Of a DNA stretch of 64,000 nucleotides, positions 45,285 through 54,942 are shown one piece after another. The position numbers and the translations under genes are program-made. Each line of letters begins with the position of its first letter. The first letter of the stretch is position 1. The notes below the pieces were generated by a model. It saw only the letters and a list, made by a program, of their open reading frames with translations. It did not search any database and was not told the DNA's origin. The DNA is from Litoreibacter arenae DSM 19593 (GTDB taxonomy: Bacteria; Pseudomonadota; Alphaproteobacteria; Rhodobacterales; Rhodobacteraceae): the NCBI RefSeq assembly GCF_000442275.2, contig NZ_KE557314.1, positions 124,001 to 188,000 of the forward strand, in the 5' to 3' direction.

Positions 45285-46361
45285 ATGACGCGGGATTATT
45301 CCCAGTTCCTTCCAAATAAACCTGCTGCCGATACGAGCCCCCCTGATCGCTCAGGCTTGGCGGCACTTGGCTGGCAACAGTTTTTCTCCCAACAGATCAG
45401 CGTCGAGCAGATGCAAGACACGCCACCTGTGAGGGTAACGGAGGTGCATCGCAACGGCTTGCAGGCGCGTGGGGCAGATATCGACATTCGCATTCCGCAC
45501 GGCCCCGACGCGACTGTAGGAGATTGGCTTCTTTTGAACCGTGAGTTGCCTTCGGCCAGCGAAGTGCTTGAGCGCAAGAGCTTGATAAAGCGGCGGGCGC
45601 CCGGGCGCACCGTAGGGCTGCAACTGATCGCGGCCAATCTGGACACCGCCTTCATCGTGACGTCCTGCAACGACGACTTTAACGTGGCCCGACTTGAGCG
45701 GTTTATCGCGCTGTGCTTCGAGGCCGAAGTTTCGCCTGTGATAGTTCTAACCAAAACCGATAAGTGCGATGCGCCGGAAGAATACATCGCAAAGGCAGAA
45801 GCGGTATCGTCAGCGGTTCCCGTTGTGGCCCTGAACGCAAAAAGCGACGAGCCACGCACGAAACTGGCTGAGTGGTGCAAGCACGGACAAACCGTTGCCT
45901 TTCTGGGGTCATCCGGTGTGGGCAAGTCAACACTGACAAACGCGTTGGCCGAGGATACTGCCATCGCCACTCAGGAAGTACGCGAAGACGACGCAAGAGG
46001 TCGGCACACCACTACGCGACGGCAGCTTTATTTTCTGCCTTCCGGATGCGCGGTGCTCGACACGCCCGGCATGAGGGAGTTGCAGCTAACCGACGCGGCC
46101 TCCGGCGTGGCAGAGATGTTTCCGGATCTTGATGAGCTTGGGACGCGATGCAAGTTCAACGATTGCAGCCATACGGTGGAACCGGGCTGTGCCGTTCTTG
46201 CGGCGGTAGCCAATAATGACATCGACGCCACGCGGCTTGCGCGGTGGCAAAAGCTGGTTGCGGAAGAAGAGCATAACTCCGCGACACTGGCGGAGCGCCG
46301 AGGGAAAGACAAAGCCTTCGGGAAGATGGTCCGCAGCGCGATCAAGAAGAAGAAGCGCTAG
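45285..46361 (+). CDS. rsgA: Ribosome small subunit-dependent GTPase RsgA
   Basis: A circularly permuted GTPase that assists late 30S maturation. The 358-residue protein has an N-terminal OB-fold-like part, then the motifs in permuted order: TKTD (G4) near residue 155, GSSGVGKST (G1) near 208, and DTPGMRE (G3) near 260. The zinc site follows (CKFNDCSHTVEPGC). It lies between ccoGHIS and ccoNOQP in the opposite direction, an unusual position. No clear ribosome binding site precedes the ATG. A strong hairpin terminator follows. Confidence 0.93.
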   Translation: MTRDYSQFLPNKPAADTSPPDRSGLAALGWQQFFSQQISVEQMQDTPPVRVTEVHRNGLQARGADIDIRIPHGPDATVGDWLLLNRELPSASEVLERKSLIKRRAPGRTVGLQLIAANLDTAFIVTSCNDDFNVARLERFIALCFEAEVSPVIVLTKTDKCDAPEEYIAKAEAVSSAVPVVALNAKSDEPRTKLAEWCKHGQTVAFLGSSGVGKSTLTNALAEDTAIATQEVREDDARGRHTTTRRQLYFLPSGCAVLDTPGMRELQLTDAASGVAEMFPDLDELGTRCKFNDCSHTVEPGCAVLAAVANNDIDATRLARWQKLVAEEEHNSATLAERRGKDKAFGKMVRSAIKKKKR

Positions 46362-46369
46362 ACACAAGC

Positions 46370-46399
46370 GAGCCCGCCCGGCTTTCGCCGAGCGGGCTC
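46370..46399 (+). terminator. Terminator after rsgA (possibly bidirectional with ccoP)
   Basis: GAGCCCGC (46370-46377) pairs with GCGGGCTC (46392-46399), and the inside CGGC/GCCG continues the stem past one mismatch with a 4-base loop. AGTAGTTGTTTGT follows, a T-rich tail. It sits 8 bases after the rsgA stop and 116 bases from the convergent ccoP stop. Confidence 0.85.
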
Positions 46400-46515
46400 A
46401 GTAGTTGTTTGTCCCACCCCACAAGCCGAATGCGCAAACAGAGGGACTGGGGGCGGGGAGCACACGCTGTGTTCGGACTCCTCCCGATGAGGCGTGCGAA
46501 TTGAAACGACGCGCG

Positions 46516-47379
46516 TTATTCGCCACCACCCAGCTGGTGAACATAGGCCGCAACTGCATTGACTTGAGCATCGGACAGTCGTGGCGACCAAGGTGGCATT
46601 ACTCCGAAACGGGAATATGTGATCGTTTCAGTCAGCGCCTCATCGGAGCTACCATAAAGCCACACCGAATCCGTCAGGTTCGGAGCACCCTGATCACGAT
46701 CGCCCATACCGTTTTCGCCGTGGCAAGCCGTGCAGTTGTCCATGAACAACTCTGCGCCCTGCTCGACCAAGGCCGCATCGTGGTCAAGTCCGGACAGAGA
46801 TTTGACATATGCGACAAGAGCCGGGATTTCACCGTCTTCAAGCAACTCTCCGTATGCCGGCATTTCAGAGTAACGGGCGTCCTCATCCTGCTCATTGCGA
46901 ATGCCGTGACGGACCGTTGTGGCAATAGCTTCGATGTCACCACCCCACAGCCAGTCATCGTCAAGCAGGTTCGGATAGCCGACACTGCCTGCCGCCCCGG
47001 AGCCGTGGCATTGCGAACAGTTGTTGGCAAACACCGAAGCACCCGCGGAAACCGCGTATTGCTGCAGTGGTGCGTTTTCCTGCAAGGTGGTCAGGTCCAC
47101 AGCTGCAAGCTGCGTGTTCAACTCGAAGTTGGCCTCTTCCACGCGTGCGATCTCCGCGGCCACCTCACCCCGGGTTGAGTATCCCAGAAAGCCGGAAGTC
47201 GCGGACGAAACAAGCGGCCATGCAGGGTAAGCGATCGTATAAATCACTGCCCACACGATCGTCAGGTACAGCGTCCACAGCCACCAGCGCGGCAGCGGCG
47301 TGTTCAACTCTTCGATACCGTCATAGGAATGGCCGGTGGTATAGGTTTTCGTCACCTCGTCGTATCTTGGCTCATCCAT
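46516..47379 (-). CDS. ccoP: cbb3-type cytochrome c oxidase subunit III, dihaem CcoP
   Basis: The 287-residue electron-entry subunit. Residues 1-25 are cytoplasmic; one or two helices follow (PRWWLWTLYLTIVWAVIYTIAYP), then two cytochrome c domains with CSQCH near residue 123 and CTACH near residue 218. The family N terminus (YDEVTKTYTTGHSYDGIEELN-type) fixes the ATG at 47379, preceded by AAAGG. It overlaps ccoQ by 8 bases. Confidence 0.97.
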   Translation of the reverse strand: MDEPRYDEVTKTYTTGHSYDGIEELNTPLPRWWLWTLYLTIVWAVIYTIAYPAWPLVSSATSGFLGYSTRGEVAAEIARVEEANFELNTQLAAVDLTTLQENAPLQQYAVSAGASVFANNCSQCHGSGAAGSVGYPNLLDDDWLWGGDIEAIATTVRHGIRNEQDEDARYSEMPAYGELLEDGEIPALVAYVKSLSGLDHDAALVEQGAELFMDNCTACHGENGMGDRDQGAPNLTDSVWLYGSSDEALTETITYSRFGVMPPWSPRLSDAQVNAVAAYVHQLGGGE

Positions 47380-47581
47380 TTTTTTGGCCTTTCTTATTTG
47401 CAGCATCGGAGCCGTCTTCTGCGGGACGGTCCTCATTGCGGAACGGTGTTTGGCTGATGTCGTCATGCATCCGGCGTGATCCGGGGCGGAATGCCCAGAT
47501 GATCACACCGATAAAGAACAGAAACATGAGGAGCAGCACCCAGCTATCTGCCAGTTGGCGCAGGAAGGAATAGGTATCCAT
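47372..47581 (-). CDS. ccoQ: cbb3 oxidase small subunit CcoQ
   Basis: A 69-residue single-helix protein (LADSWVLLLMFLFFIGVIIWAF) with a hydrophilic tail containing RRMHDDISQTPFRNED, the typical CcoQ form, which stabilises the oxidase. Two in-frame ATG codons are adjacent (47584 and 47581); the second is chosen as AAGGGG then has a spacing of 5. It lies between ccoO and ccoP. Confidence 0.93.
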   Translation of the reverse strand: MDTYSFLRQLADSWVLLLMFLFFIGVIIWAFRPGSRRMHDDISQTPFRNEDRPAEDGSDAANKKGQKNG

Positions 47582-47590
47582 CATTCCCCC

Positions 47591-48415
47591 TTAGCGCGAT
47601 GCGTCGGGTGTGAAGGTAGAGAAATCCACCAACGTGCCGAGCATCTGCAGATAGGCCACCAATGCGTCCATTTCGGAAACGCCCGGTGCACCGTCGAAGT
47701 TGCGCGTCTGCGCCCCCGGGTAGCGTTCCAGCAACTCATCCCAGTCCGCTTCAGGATCGGCTTGTGCGATGAAATCTGCTTGCGCGGTTTCGATCATCTC
47801 ATCCGTGTAAGGCACACCGACGAACCGGTGGGTCTTCATATTCGCCTGTATGAGTTCCCCATCCAGCATAACGTCGTTGAGGAAAGCGTATTTAGGCATC
47901 ACAGATTCCGGCACCACCGACTGCGGATCGTTCAAGTGATCCACATGCCACTCGTCCGAATACCGTCCACCGACGCGGGCCAGATCCGGCCCGGTCCGCT
48001 TGGACCCCCATTGGAACGGGTGGTCATACTGACTTTCAGCAGCCAGCGAATAGTGACCATAACGCTCCACTTCGTCACGCATGGGGCGGATCATCTGCGA
48101 GTGACAGGTATAGCACCCCTCTCGCACGTAGATGTCCCGTCCGGCCAGCTCCAGCGGGGAGTAAGGACGCATGCCCTCAACATCCTCGATGGTGTTTTCC
48201 AGATAGAACAGTGGTGCGATCTCGACGATACCGCCAATGCTGACGACAAGGAGCGACGCAACCAGCAAGAGTGTGCCATTCCGTTCCAGCATCTGGTGGC
48301 GGTTCAGAAACGCCGACTGATGTGGCAGCTCGTTGGGGATTTCCTCGGGGAAGTCCTTGATGGTGCTGACTTTGGGATCCTTTTCCGGATCGGTTATTTT
48401 TGGGTTTTTGGCCAT
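47591..48415 (-). CDS. ccoO: cbb3-type cytochrome c oxidase subunit II, CcoO
   Basis: The 274-residue monohaem cytochrome subunit: one N-terminal helix ([22 protein letters not shown]), then [13 protein letters not shown] with the haem-binding motif, and the axial Met probably in [17 protein letters not shown] lies 7 bases before the ATG at 48415. The frame continues upstream to a TTG inside ccoN, which is less likely. It follows ccoN by 13 bases. Confidence 0.96.
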   Translation of the reverse strand: MAKNPKITDPEKDPKVSTIKDFPEEIPNELPHQSAFLNRHQMLERNGTLLLVASLLVVSIGGIVEIAPLFYLENTIEDVEGMRPYSPLELAGRDIYVREGCYTCHSQMIRPMRDEVERYGHYSLAAESQYDHPFQWGSKRTGPDLARVGGRYSDEWHVDHLNDPQSVVPESVMPKYAFLNDVMLDGELIQANMKTHRFVGVPYTDEMIETAQADFIAQADPEADWDELLERYPGAQTRNFDGAPGVSEMDALVAYLQMLGTLVDFSTFTPDASR

Positions 48416-48428
48416 GTTGTCAGCCTCC

Positions 48429-50033
48429 TTATTCTGCAGGGACGCCAACGGGGGCCTTCACCGAAGCACCTCCGCGGATCGTCATCCACATATTCCACAC
48501 CATGATCAATCCGCCCGCGAGGTAGAACACCCCACCAAGGCCACGGACCACGTACATCGGATACTTTGCGGACACCGTGTCGGCGAAGCTGTTCACCAGG
48601 AAGCCCTGAGCATCGACTTCACGCCACATCAGGCCTTCCATGATACCGCTGACCCACATCGAGGACGCATAGAGAACGATGCCGATGGTCGCCAACCAGA
48701 AGTGGGTGTTGATGGCCGAGATCGAGTACATCTTCTCACGCCCCCATAGCTTAGGTGTCAGGAAGTAGATCGCCGCGAAGGTGATCATGCCGTTCCAGCC
48801 CAGCGCGCCGGAGTGGACGTGACCAATGGTCCAGTCAGTGTAGTGCGACAACGAGTTCACCGCGCGGATCGACATCATCGGGCCTTCGAAAGTGGACATG
48901 CCGTAGAAGGCAAGCGAGGCCACCATCAGACGAATGATCGGGTCGGTGCGGAGTTTGTCCCATGCGCCTTGCAGCGTCATCAGGCCGTTGATCATACCGC
49001 CCCAGGACGGCATCCACAGAACGATGGAGAAAACCATACCCAGCGTGCCTGCCCAGTCCGGCAGCGCGGTGTAGTGCAAGTGGTGCGGACCGGCCCAGAT
49101 ATAAAGGAAGATCAGCGCCCAGAAGTGGATGATCGAGAGTTTGTAGGAGTAAACCGGGCGCCCTGCCTGCTTGGGCACGAAGTAGTACATCATGCCAAGG
49201 AAGCCCGCAGTCAGGAAGAAGCCCACTGCGTTGTGGCCATACCACCACTGCGTCATGGCATCTTGCACACCTGCGAAAACCTGAACCGACTTGGAGCCCC
49301 AGATGGAAACCGGAATGGACAGGTTGTTAACGATGTGGAGCATCGCAACAGTCACGATGAACGACAGGAAGAACCAGTTGGCCACATAGATGTGGCGCTC
49401 TTTGCGGGTCAGGATCGTGCCCATGAAGACCGCAAGGTAAGCGACCCATACGACCGTTAGCCAGATGTCGACGTACCATTCAGGTTCGGCGTATTCCTTG
49501 GATTGGGTCGAGCCCAGCAGATAACCCGTCGCAGCCAGCACGATGAACAGGTTATAGCCCCAGAAAACGAACCAAGCGAGATTGCCGCCCCAGAGCCGCT
49601 GCGCCGATGTGCGCTGGACAACGTAGAATGAAGTGGCAATCAGCGCGTTGCCGCCGAAGGCAAAGATCACGGCGGAGGTGTGCAGGGGCCGAAGCCTGCC
49701 AAAGTTTGCGAACGGTTGCGCCCAGTCGAAGTTCAATGCCGGAAAAGCCAACTGGAAGGCGATGAAAGTGCCGACGAGAAAGCCAACGATCCCCCAAAAC
49801 GCAGTCGCGATAATACCGTAGCGTATAGGGCCGTCGATATACCCTGAGGCATCATCGGCTGTGACCATCACCGGTTCGTCAGTGCCGCGAAGCACCAGTA
49901 CGAACATGACGATCCCCACCAGAAGAATCAAAAGCGCATGGACTTGGTAAGCCAAGTCGTGCGCCCAGTTGGCCGCGAGCGCGGCAAACAGAATGACGCC
50001 CCCCAGCAGTATCAATTTGATATAATTGAGCAT
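48429..50033 (-). CDS. ccoN: cbb3-type cytochrome c oxidase subunit I, CcoN
   Basis: The 534-residue catalytic subunit with twelve or more helices, two haems b and CuB. Histidine ligands are visible in [25 protein letters not shown] (the Tyr of the helix VII cross-link region), AGPHHLHYT (CuB His pair), and [12 protein letters not shown]. It is the high-affinity oxygen reductase used under microaerobic conditions. An FNR-type box lies 93 bases upstream of the ATG at 50033. First gene of ccoNOQP. Confidence 0.98.
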   Translation of the reverse strand: MLNYIKLILLGGVILFAALAANWAHDLAYQVHALLILLVGIVMFVLVLRGTDEPVMVTADDASGYIDGPIRYGIIATAFWGIVGFLVGTFIAFQLAFPALNFDWAQPFANFGRLRPLHTSAVIFAFGGNALIATSFYVVQRTSAQRLWGGNLAWFVFWGYNLFIVLAATGYLLGSTQSKEYAEPEWYVDIWLTVVWVAYLAVFMGTILTRKERHIYVANWFFLSFIVTVAMLHIVNNLSIPVSIWGSKSVQVFAGVQDAMTQWWYGHNAVGFFLTAGFLGMMYYFVPKQAGRPVYSYKLSIIHFWALIFLYIWAGPHHLHYTALPDWAGTLGMVFSIVLWMPSWGGMINGLMTLQGAWDKLRTDPIIRLMVASLAFYGMSTFEGPMMSIRAVNSLSHYTDWTIGHVHSGALGWNGMITFAAIYFLTPKLWGREKMYSISAINTHFWLATIGIVLYASSMWVSGIMEGLMWREVDAQGFLVNSFADTVSAKYPMYVVRGLGGVFYLAGGLIMVWNMWMTIRGGASVKAPVGVPAE

Positions 50034-50125
50034 TTTTCACCCGTTCCGTTCATTCCTGGCCACCCGCAGACGGAATCCGCCTGCGTTGGCAGGGCTGGGA
50101 ATGCCGAAATATCTCAGGGCGGACC

Positions 50126-50139
50126 TTGATATATGTCAA
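50126..50139. promoter_or_regulatory. FNR-type box upstream of ccoNOQP
   Basis: TTGAT-ATAT-GTCAA matches the FNR consensus with one mismatch. A class II promoter would start near 50091, giving a 57-base leader for ccoN. The adjacent fnrL gene makes FnrL the obvious activator. Confidence 0.8.
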
Positions 50140-50250
50140 AAGGTCCCAAGACAGGACAAACTCGTGAGCATTTACGAAGTCACATCAACAAGTGCTGCAT
50201 TTCACCCATTCGCAAGAGGCAGTCAACAGGACAGCGTGTCCCAGGCCGGA

Positions 50251-50979
50251 TCAGGACAGTGCTGCGCCGTCGCTGTCGTCACCTGCTTCGTCAAGAAGCC
50301 GGTTGAGATCGGGTATGGTCACCTTCCGAGTACCTTCTAGCACAACGACGCCATCTCGCTTCAGCGCCGCCATTTGGCGACTGACAGTCTCGATCGTCAG
50401 GCCGAGATAATCCGACATTGCGTCCCGTGTCAGCGGAAGCTCCAGCAAAAGGCTCTTGCCTTCTTTACGTCCAAGGCGTCGGGCGCAGATCAGCAGAAAA
50501 CTTGCGATTTTCTCACGCGCGGTCTTGCGGCCCAGAAGCAGCATCCATTCGCGCGCTGCATCCAACTCGTCGAGCGCGATTTCAACCAACCGCTCCTGAA
50601 CATGAGGCGTCGCTTGGGTGACTTTCTCAAACGCCTTCTTGTGGAAGTGGCAAAGTGTAAGTTCGGACACGGCCGTGACGTCGAAAGAAGCAATATCCCG
50701 ACCCGGCCGACCGATAAAGTCCGACGGCAAGAGCAATCCCACCATCTGCATCCGCCCGTCGACCATCGATCGCGACAAGGAAGCGACTCCAGTTACCACG
50801 GAGGCCACAAACATCATCGGATCGCCCATCAACACTACCGACGAACCCGCAGGATAGGTCTTGTAGTATTTGATCTTGTCCAACTCATTCAGCTCGTCAT
50901 CCGTACACCGCGAGCAGATGGCTCGCGGACGGATCGGGCAACTAGCGCAAGACTTGGTGTTGAGGTCTATTTTGGACAT
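50251..50979 (-). CDS. fnrL: FnrL, oxygen-sensing Crp/Fnr regulator
   Basis: Anaerobic/microaerobic global regulator. The 242-residue protein has N-terminal Cys residues at 11, 14, 22 and 25 (CASCPIRPRAICSRC) and an internal Cys at about 110 (LTLCHF), the set that holds the [4Fe-4S] cluster. The cyclic-nucleotide-like domain and ELDAAREWMLLLGRKTAREKIASFL dimer helix match FnrL of Rhodobacter. The recognition helix carries ETVSR, the FNR type that reads TTGAT. The ATG at 50979 is chosen: an in-frame ATG at 51039 lacks a ribosome binding site and would put the FNR box at 51001 inside the gene. Confidence 0.95.
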   Translation of the reverse strand: MSKIDLNTKSCASCPIRPRAICSRCTDDELNELDKIKYYKTYPAGSSVVLMGDPMMFVASVVTGVASLSRSMVDGRMQMVGLLLPSDFIGRPGRDIASFDVTAVSELTLCHFHKKAFEKVTQATPHVQERLVEIALDELDAAREWMLLLGRKTAREKIASFLLICARRLGRKEGKSLLLELPLTRDAMSDYLGLTIETVSRQMAALKRDGVVVLEGTRKVTIPDLNRLLDEAGDDSDGAALS

Positions 50980-51000
50980 ATGCCCTACATGATTGAGAAC

Positions 51001-51014
51001 TTGATCAGGATCAA
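51001..51014. promoter_or_regulatory. Perfect FNR box between fnrL and hemN
   Basis: TTGAT-CAGG-ATCAA is an exact FNR consensus, and the arms extend by one more base on each side (CTTGAT / ATCAAG). Its centre is 42 bases before the hemN ATG and 29 bases before the fnrL ATG. For hemN this is the class II activation distance; for fnrL it is where a bound regulator would block a promoter. Confidence 0.88.
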
Positions 51015-51049
51015 GGTTGAGTAAGGGGAATTCGCTCATCTAAGTCAGT

Positions 51050-52396
51050 ATGACACAGCATGAAACCCTTCGCCGCTACGGCCTGTTCACATCGCGCGCA
51101 CCTCGCTACACCAGCTATCCGACAGCCCCGCACTTCGGCGAAATGGGCCCGAACCAGATGGCGGGCTGGCTGGAACAGGTGCCGGAAGGCTCGCGGGTAT
51201 CTCTCTACATTCACATACCTTTTTGCCGCCGCTTGTGCTGGTTCTGCGCGTGTCGGACCCAAGGAACCCAAACAGATGCGCCTTTGAGAGGTTATCTGGA
51301 CATGCTCAAGGCAGAGTTGGCAATGGTCGCCAGCAGCCTGCCCGCAGGTGTTCAATTAGGCCGCCTACACTGGGGCGGCGGCACGCCTACGATTCTTCCA
51401 GCAGCGATGATATCGGAGCTTGCTAAGGAAATTGACCGTTATTTTCCTCTCTCAAAGAGCTCGGAATTCTCCGTCGAAATTGACCCTACGATGGTTGATG
51501 TCGAAAAAATTGCAGCGCTAAGCGACGCTGGTCTGACCCGCGTCAGCATTGGGGTTCAGGATTTCGACCCTCATGTGCAATCAGCGATTGGTCGTATTCA
51601 AAGCTACGAGGATACCAAACGGGCCGCTGAGGCGTTTCGGGACGCTGGCGCCAAAAACCTCAATCTGGACATACTGTACGGGCTGCCATTTCAGACAGCC
51701 CACAGTCTAAGTGACACTGTGGCAAAGGCGCTGGCGCTGTCGCCGGATCGTCTGGCATTATATGGATATGCCCATGTGCCTTGGGCGGCAAAACGGCAGG
51801 TCCTCATCCCCGAAGATCACCTGCCAGATGGGCCTACGCGCTATGCCCTGTCTCATATGGCCTCGCAGCTGTTCGGCGCTGCCGGCTACGACGCCGTGGG
51901 GATTGACCATTTCGCGCGCCCAGGGGATGGGCTTCTCAGCGCATCACTCAACGGCACGCTACGCCGAAATTTCCAAGGCTACACGGACGATCAAGCCGAA
52001 GTTCTCATTGGAATTGGAGCGTCCTCGATTTCCCGTTTTCCGGGTGGCTATGCACAGAACGCCACTGGCACTGGCGACTATGCAACCGCGATCGGGGCGG
52101 GCAAGCTGGCGACGAAACGGGGTCATATCATGACACCGGACGACCGGCTTCGCGCGCAACTCATTGAGGATATCATGTGCCGTTTTGCAATTGAGTTCTG
52201 CGATGCGGCAAATCGCACCGACACTGACCGCGAGACCGTGACGGCAATTGCCGCAGACCTGCACCGGCGCTACCCCGATGTGACGACCCTTGGAGCAAAC
52301 ACGCTCAGCCTGCTGGAACCAGCGCTGTCCCGGCTCATGGCACTGGACTTGGACACCTACCAAACACCGGCCAACCGTCACTCACTGGCGATCTGA
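51050..52396 (+). CDS. hemN: Oxygen-independent coproporphyrinogen III oxidase
   Basis: A radical SAM enzyme for haem and bacteriochlorophyll synthesis without oxygen. The 448-residue protein has the cluster cysteines C59, C63 and C66, plus the conserved fourth Cys at 68 (FCRRLCWFCACRTQ). It also has GGGTPTIL and the typical N terminus RYGLFTSRAPRYTSYPTAPHF. The ATG at 51050 has no Shine-Dalgarno sequence, and no later in-frame start fits the family. The FNR box upstream predicts a transcription start next to the ATG. Its stop directly abuts the convergent small regulator gene. Confidence 0.95.
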   Translation: MTQHETLRRYGLFTSRAPRYTSYPTAPHFGEMGPNQMAGWLEQVPEGSRVSLYIHIPFCRRLCWFCACRTQGTQTDAPLRGYLDMLKAELAMVASSLPAGVQLGRLHWGGGTPTILPAAMISELAKEIDRYFPLSKSSEFSVEIDPTMVDVEKIAALSDAGLTRVSIGVQDFDPHVQSAIGRIQSYEDTKRAAEAFRDAGAKNLNLDILYGLPFQTAHSLSDTVAKALALSPDRLALYGYAHVPWAAKRQVLIPEDHLPDGPTRYALSHMASQLFGAAGYDAVGIDHFARPGDGLLSASLNGTLRRNFQGYTDDQAEVLIGIGASSISRFPGGYAQNATGTGDYATAIGAGKLATKRGHIMTPDDRLRAQLIEDIMCRFAIEFCDAANRTDTDRETVTAIAADLHRRYPDVTTLGANTLSLLEPALSRLMALDLDTYQTPANRHSLAI

Positions 52397-52633
52397 CTAA
52401 AAGGCCTTGAAGGTAAGGGTAGTAAGCGTACGCTCTATCCCTTCGATGCTTAGCAGGTTGTCGTTGATGAATTTTCCTATGTCATCGCTCTCCGGCACAT
52501 ATACTTTCAACAGCAAGTCGAACGCGCCCGACGTCGAGTAGAGTTCCGAGTGAAATTCTCTCAGGACGATCTCCTCGGCAACTTTATAACCTTGGCCCGG
52601 TTTGCATCTGATCTGAACGAACACACAATTCAT
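52397..52633 (-). CDS. Stand-alone Lrp/AsnC ligand-binding (RAM) domain protein
   Basis: A 78-residue protein that consists only of the Lrp/AsnC effector domain (VFVQIRCKPGQGYKVAEEIV, then STSGAFDLLLKVYV, then IEGIERTLTTLTFKAF). There is no DNA-binding helix-turn-helix. Such proteins bind amino acids and may oligomerise with full-length Lrp proteins. AAGGAGA lies 6 bases before the ATG at 52633. It abuts the hemN stop and is divergent from gmd. Confidence 0.85.
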   Translation of the reverse strand: MNCVFVQIRCKPGQGYKVAEEIVLREFHSELYSTSGAFDLLLKVYVPESDDIGKFINDNLLSIEGIERTLTTLTFKAF

Positions 52634-52785
52634 ACGAGTCTCCTTGGCGGCATCCTTTGCCACCCTGCCACGCCGCTTGCTCAGAGGAAAGTGCCACCAG
52701 CCCTTGGAACATGCACCGCTGCTTCCGCGCAGCTTAGCGGCAAGACCGACACCGCTGGATTTCACCGCGCCCCTATGGCAAGACC

Positions 52786-53934
52786 ATGATCACAACTAGC
52801 ATCGGGAAGAGTATCGTGAAGAAAGCCCTTATTACCGGAGTGACGGGTCAAGATGGCTCCTACCTGGCGGAGTTCTTGCTGGACAAGGGCTACGAGGTAC
52901 ACGGGATCAAGCGCCGCGCATCGTCGTTCAACACCCAGCGGGTCGATCACATCTATCAAGACCCGCATCTGGATAACGCCCAGTTCATGCTGCACTACGG
53001 CGACCTGACCGACAGTTCCAACCTGACGCGGATCATCTCCGAGGTGAAGCCGGACGAGGTCTACAACCTTGGCGCGCAGTCCCACGTCGCGGTGAGCTTT
53101 GAGTCGCCGGAATACACAGCCGATGTGGACGCCATGGGCGCATTACGACTGCTGGAAGCGATCCGCTTTCTCGGACTGGAGAAAAAAACCCGTTTCTACC
53201 AAGCCTCGACGTCCGAGCTTTACGGCTTGGTGCAGGAGACTCCCCAGTCCGAAACAACACCTTTCCATCCCCGCAGCCCATATGCCGTGGCGAAGATGTA
53301 TGCCTACTGGATTACGGTGAACTATCGCGAAGCCTACGGGATGTACGCGTGCAACGGTATCCTGTTTAACCATGAAAGCCCGCGACGGGGCGAGACCTTC
53401 GTGACCAGGAAAATCACCCGCGGCCTGGCGAATATCGCGCAAGGGCTGGAAGATTGCCTCTACATGGGCAACATCGACGCGCTGCGCGATTGGGGGCACG
53501 CCAAAGACTACGTTCGCATGCAGTGGATGATGTTGCAGCAAGACAAGCCGGACGACTTCGTGATTGCCACCGGCAAACAATACTCCGTGCGCCAGTTCAT
53601 CATTTGGTCGGCGGAGCAGCTTGGCCTGACGCTGCGCTTCGAAGGCGAGGGCGTGGGCGAAACGGCAGTGGTCGATGCGATCACAGGCGACGACGCGCCC
53701 GGCCTGAATGTTGGTGACGTGGTGATGCGTATTGATCCTGCTTATTTCCGTCCTGCGGAAGTCGAAACACTTTTGGGGGACCCTTCCAAGGCGAAGGCGA
53801 AGCTGGGCTGGGAGCCGGAAGTGACGACCCAAGAGATGTGTCGTGAGATGGTTGCCGCAGATCTGCACGCGGCCAAACGGTTCGTGTTATTGAACAACCA
53901 TGGGCTTGGAATGGGTCTGGCCTTTGAGCACTGA
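52786..53934 (+). CDS. gmd: GDP-mannose 4,6-dehydratase
   Basis: Converts GDP-mannose to GDP-4-keto-6-deoxymannose, the first step to GDP-fucose and related sugars. It has the NAD(P) motif [26 protein letters not shown], the catalytic Thr/Glu/Tyr set in ASTSELYG and [12 protein letters not shown], and [16 protein letters not shown], all as in Escherichia coli Gmd. A GTG at 52816 would give the family start KKALITGV and is an equally good start; both have weak ribosome binding sites. It is followed by fcl and manC. Confidence 0.95.
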   Translation: MITTSIGKSIVKKALITGVTGQDGSYLAEFLLDKGYEVHGIKRRASSFNTQRVDHIYQDPHLDNAQFMLHYGDLTDSSNLTRIISEVKPDEVYNLGAQSHVAVSFESPEYTADVDAMGALRLLEAIRFLGLEKKTRFYQASTSELYGLVQETPQSETTPFHPRSPYAVAKMYAYWITVNYREAYGMYACNGILFNHESPRRGETFVTRKITRGLANIAQGLEDCLYMGNIDALRDWGHAKDYVRMQWMMLQQDKPDDFVIATGKQYSVRQFIIWSAEQLGLTLRFEGEGVGETAVVDAITGDDAPGLNVGDVVMRIDPAYFRPAEVETLLGDPSKAKAKLGWEPEVTTQEMCREMVAADLHAAKRFVLLNNHGLGMGLAFEH

Positions 53935-53958
53935 CTATCACCCAAAGGGCTAAAGCTG

Positions 53959-54918
53959 ATGACAAAAATATATGTGGCAGGCCATCGCGGAATGGTAGGC
54001 GGAGCCATTCTACGCAAACTACAGCATCAAGACGACGCTTGCCTTATTACGAAAACCAGCTCCGAACTGGACCTGACCGATCAGACTGCCGTAAGGCACT
54101 TCATGCAGACCGAGCGGCCTGATGTCGTTATACTTGCCGCGGCCAAAGTCGGAGGAATCCACGCCAACAACGTGTTTCCCGCACAGTTCATCTATGAAAA
54201 CCTGATGATAGAAAGCAATGTGATCCATCAAGCCTACGCGGCTGGAACGACAAGGTTACTACAACTCGGATCAAGCTGCATATATCCACGCGAAGCTCCG
54301 CAGCCAATGTCGGAGAATGCACTTTTGACAGGTCCACTCGAGCCCACCAATGAGCCTTATGCGATAGCCAAGATCGCGGGGATCAAGCTTTGTGAAAGCT
54401 ATAACCGGCAATATGGTACTGACTACCGTTCCGTGATGCCGACGAATCTCTACGGGCCTTTTGATAATTTTCACCCTGAAAACAGCCACGTTCTTCCTGC
54501 CCTGATGCGTCGCTTTCACGAAGCGGCGCAATCCGGTGTAGACGAGGTGACGATCTGGGGCAGCGGGACGCCGCGCCGGGAGTTTCTCCATGTCGATGAC
54601 ATGGCCGACGCTTCGCTTTTCGTGCTGAATTTACCTCGCGCCGACTACACTAAAAATACCGAACCCATGTTGAGCCACATAAATGTTGGCACCGGCACCG
54701 ACATATCCATACTAGAACTGGCCCGGATGGTGGCCGACATCACGGGGTTCACAGGCCGTATCACGACGGACCCGAGCAAGCCGGACGGCACGTTGCGCAA
54801 ATTGATGGATGTATCACGGTTGGAAAATATGGGCTGGAAGGCTCGTATCTCTCTGGCTCAAGGAATTAAAGAAACCTATGAGTGGTTTCTTGAGAACCAA
54901 AGCACCATTCGCGGTTGA
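53959..54918 (+). CDS. fcl: GDP-L-fucose synthase
   Basis: Epimerises and reduces GDP-4-keto-6-deoxymannose to GDP-L-fucose. The 319-residue short-chain-type protein has [12 protein letters not shown] (cofactor), [14 protein letters not shown] with the catalytic Ser and Cys, and the YAIAK motif with catalytic Tyr and Lys. [18 protein letters not shown] is also typical. Codon use looks more AT-rich than that of its neighbours (frequent ATA, AAA, ACA), which may indicate a different history. It lies 24 bases after gmd. Confidence 0.95.
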   Translation: MTKIYVAGHRGMVGGAILRKLQHQDDACLITKTSSELDLTDQTAVRHFMQTERPDVVILAAAKVGGIHANNVFPAQFIYENLMIESNVIHQAYAAGTTRLLQLGSSCIYPREAPQPMSENALLTGPLEPTNEPYAIAKIAGIKLCESYNRQYGTDYRSVMPTNLYGPFDNFHPENSHVLPALMRRFHEAAQSGVDEVTIWGSGTPRREFLHVDDMADASLFVLNLPRADYTKNTEPMLSHINVGTGTDISILELARMVADITGFTGRITTDPSKPDGTLRKLMDVSRLENMGWKARISLAQGIKETYEWFLENQSTIRG

Positions 54919-54942
54919 GCCCGTAGCACAGGAGCGGCAGAT

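Noticed and set aside
50980-51039. N-terminal extension of fnrL to an ATG at 51039
   Set aside because: No ribosome binding site, and it would place a perfect FNR box in coding sequence; the start at 50979 gives the usual distance to the Cys cluster.
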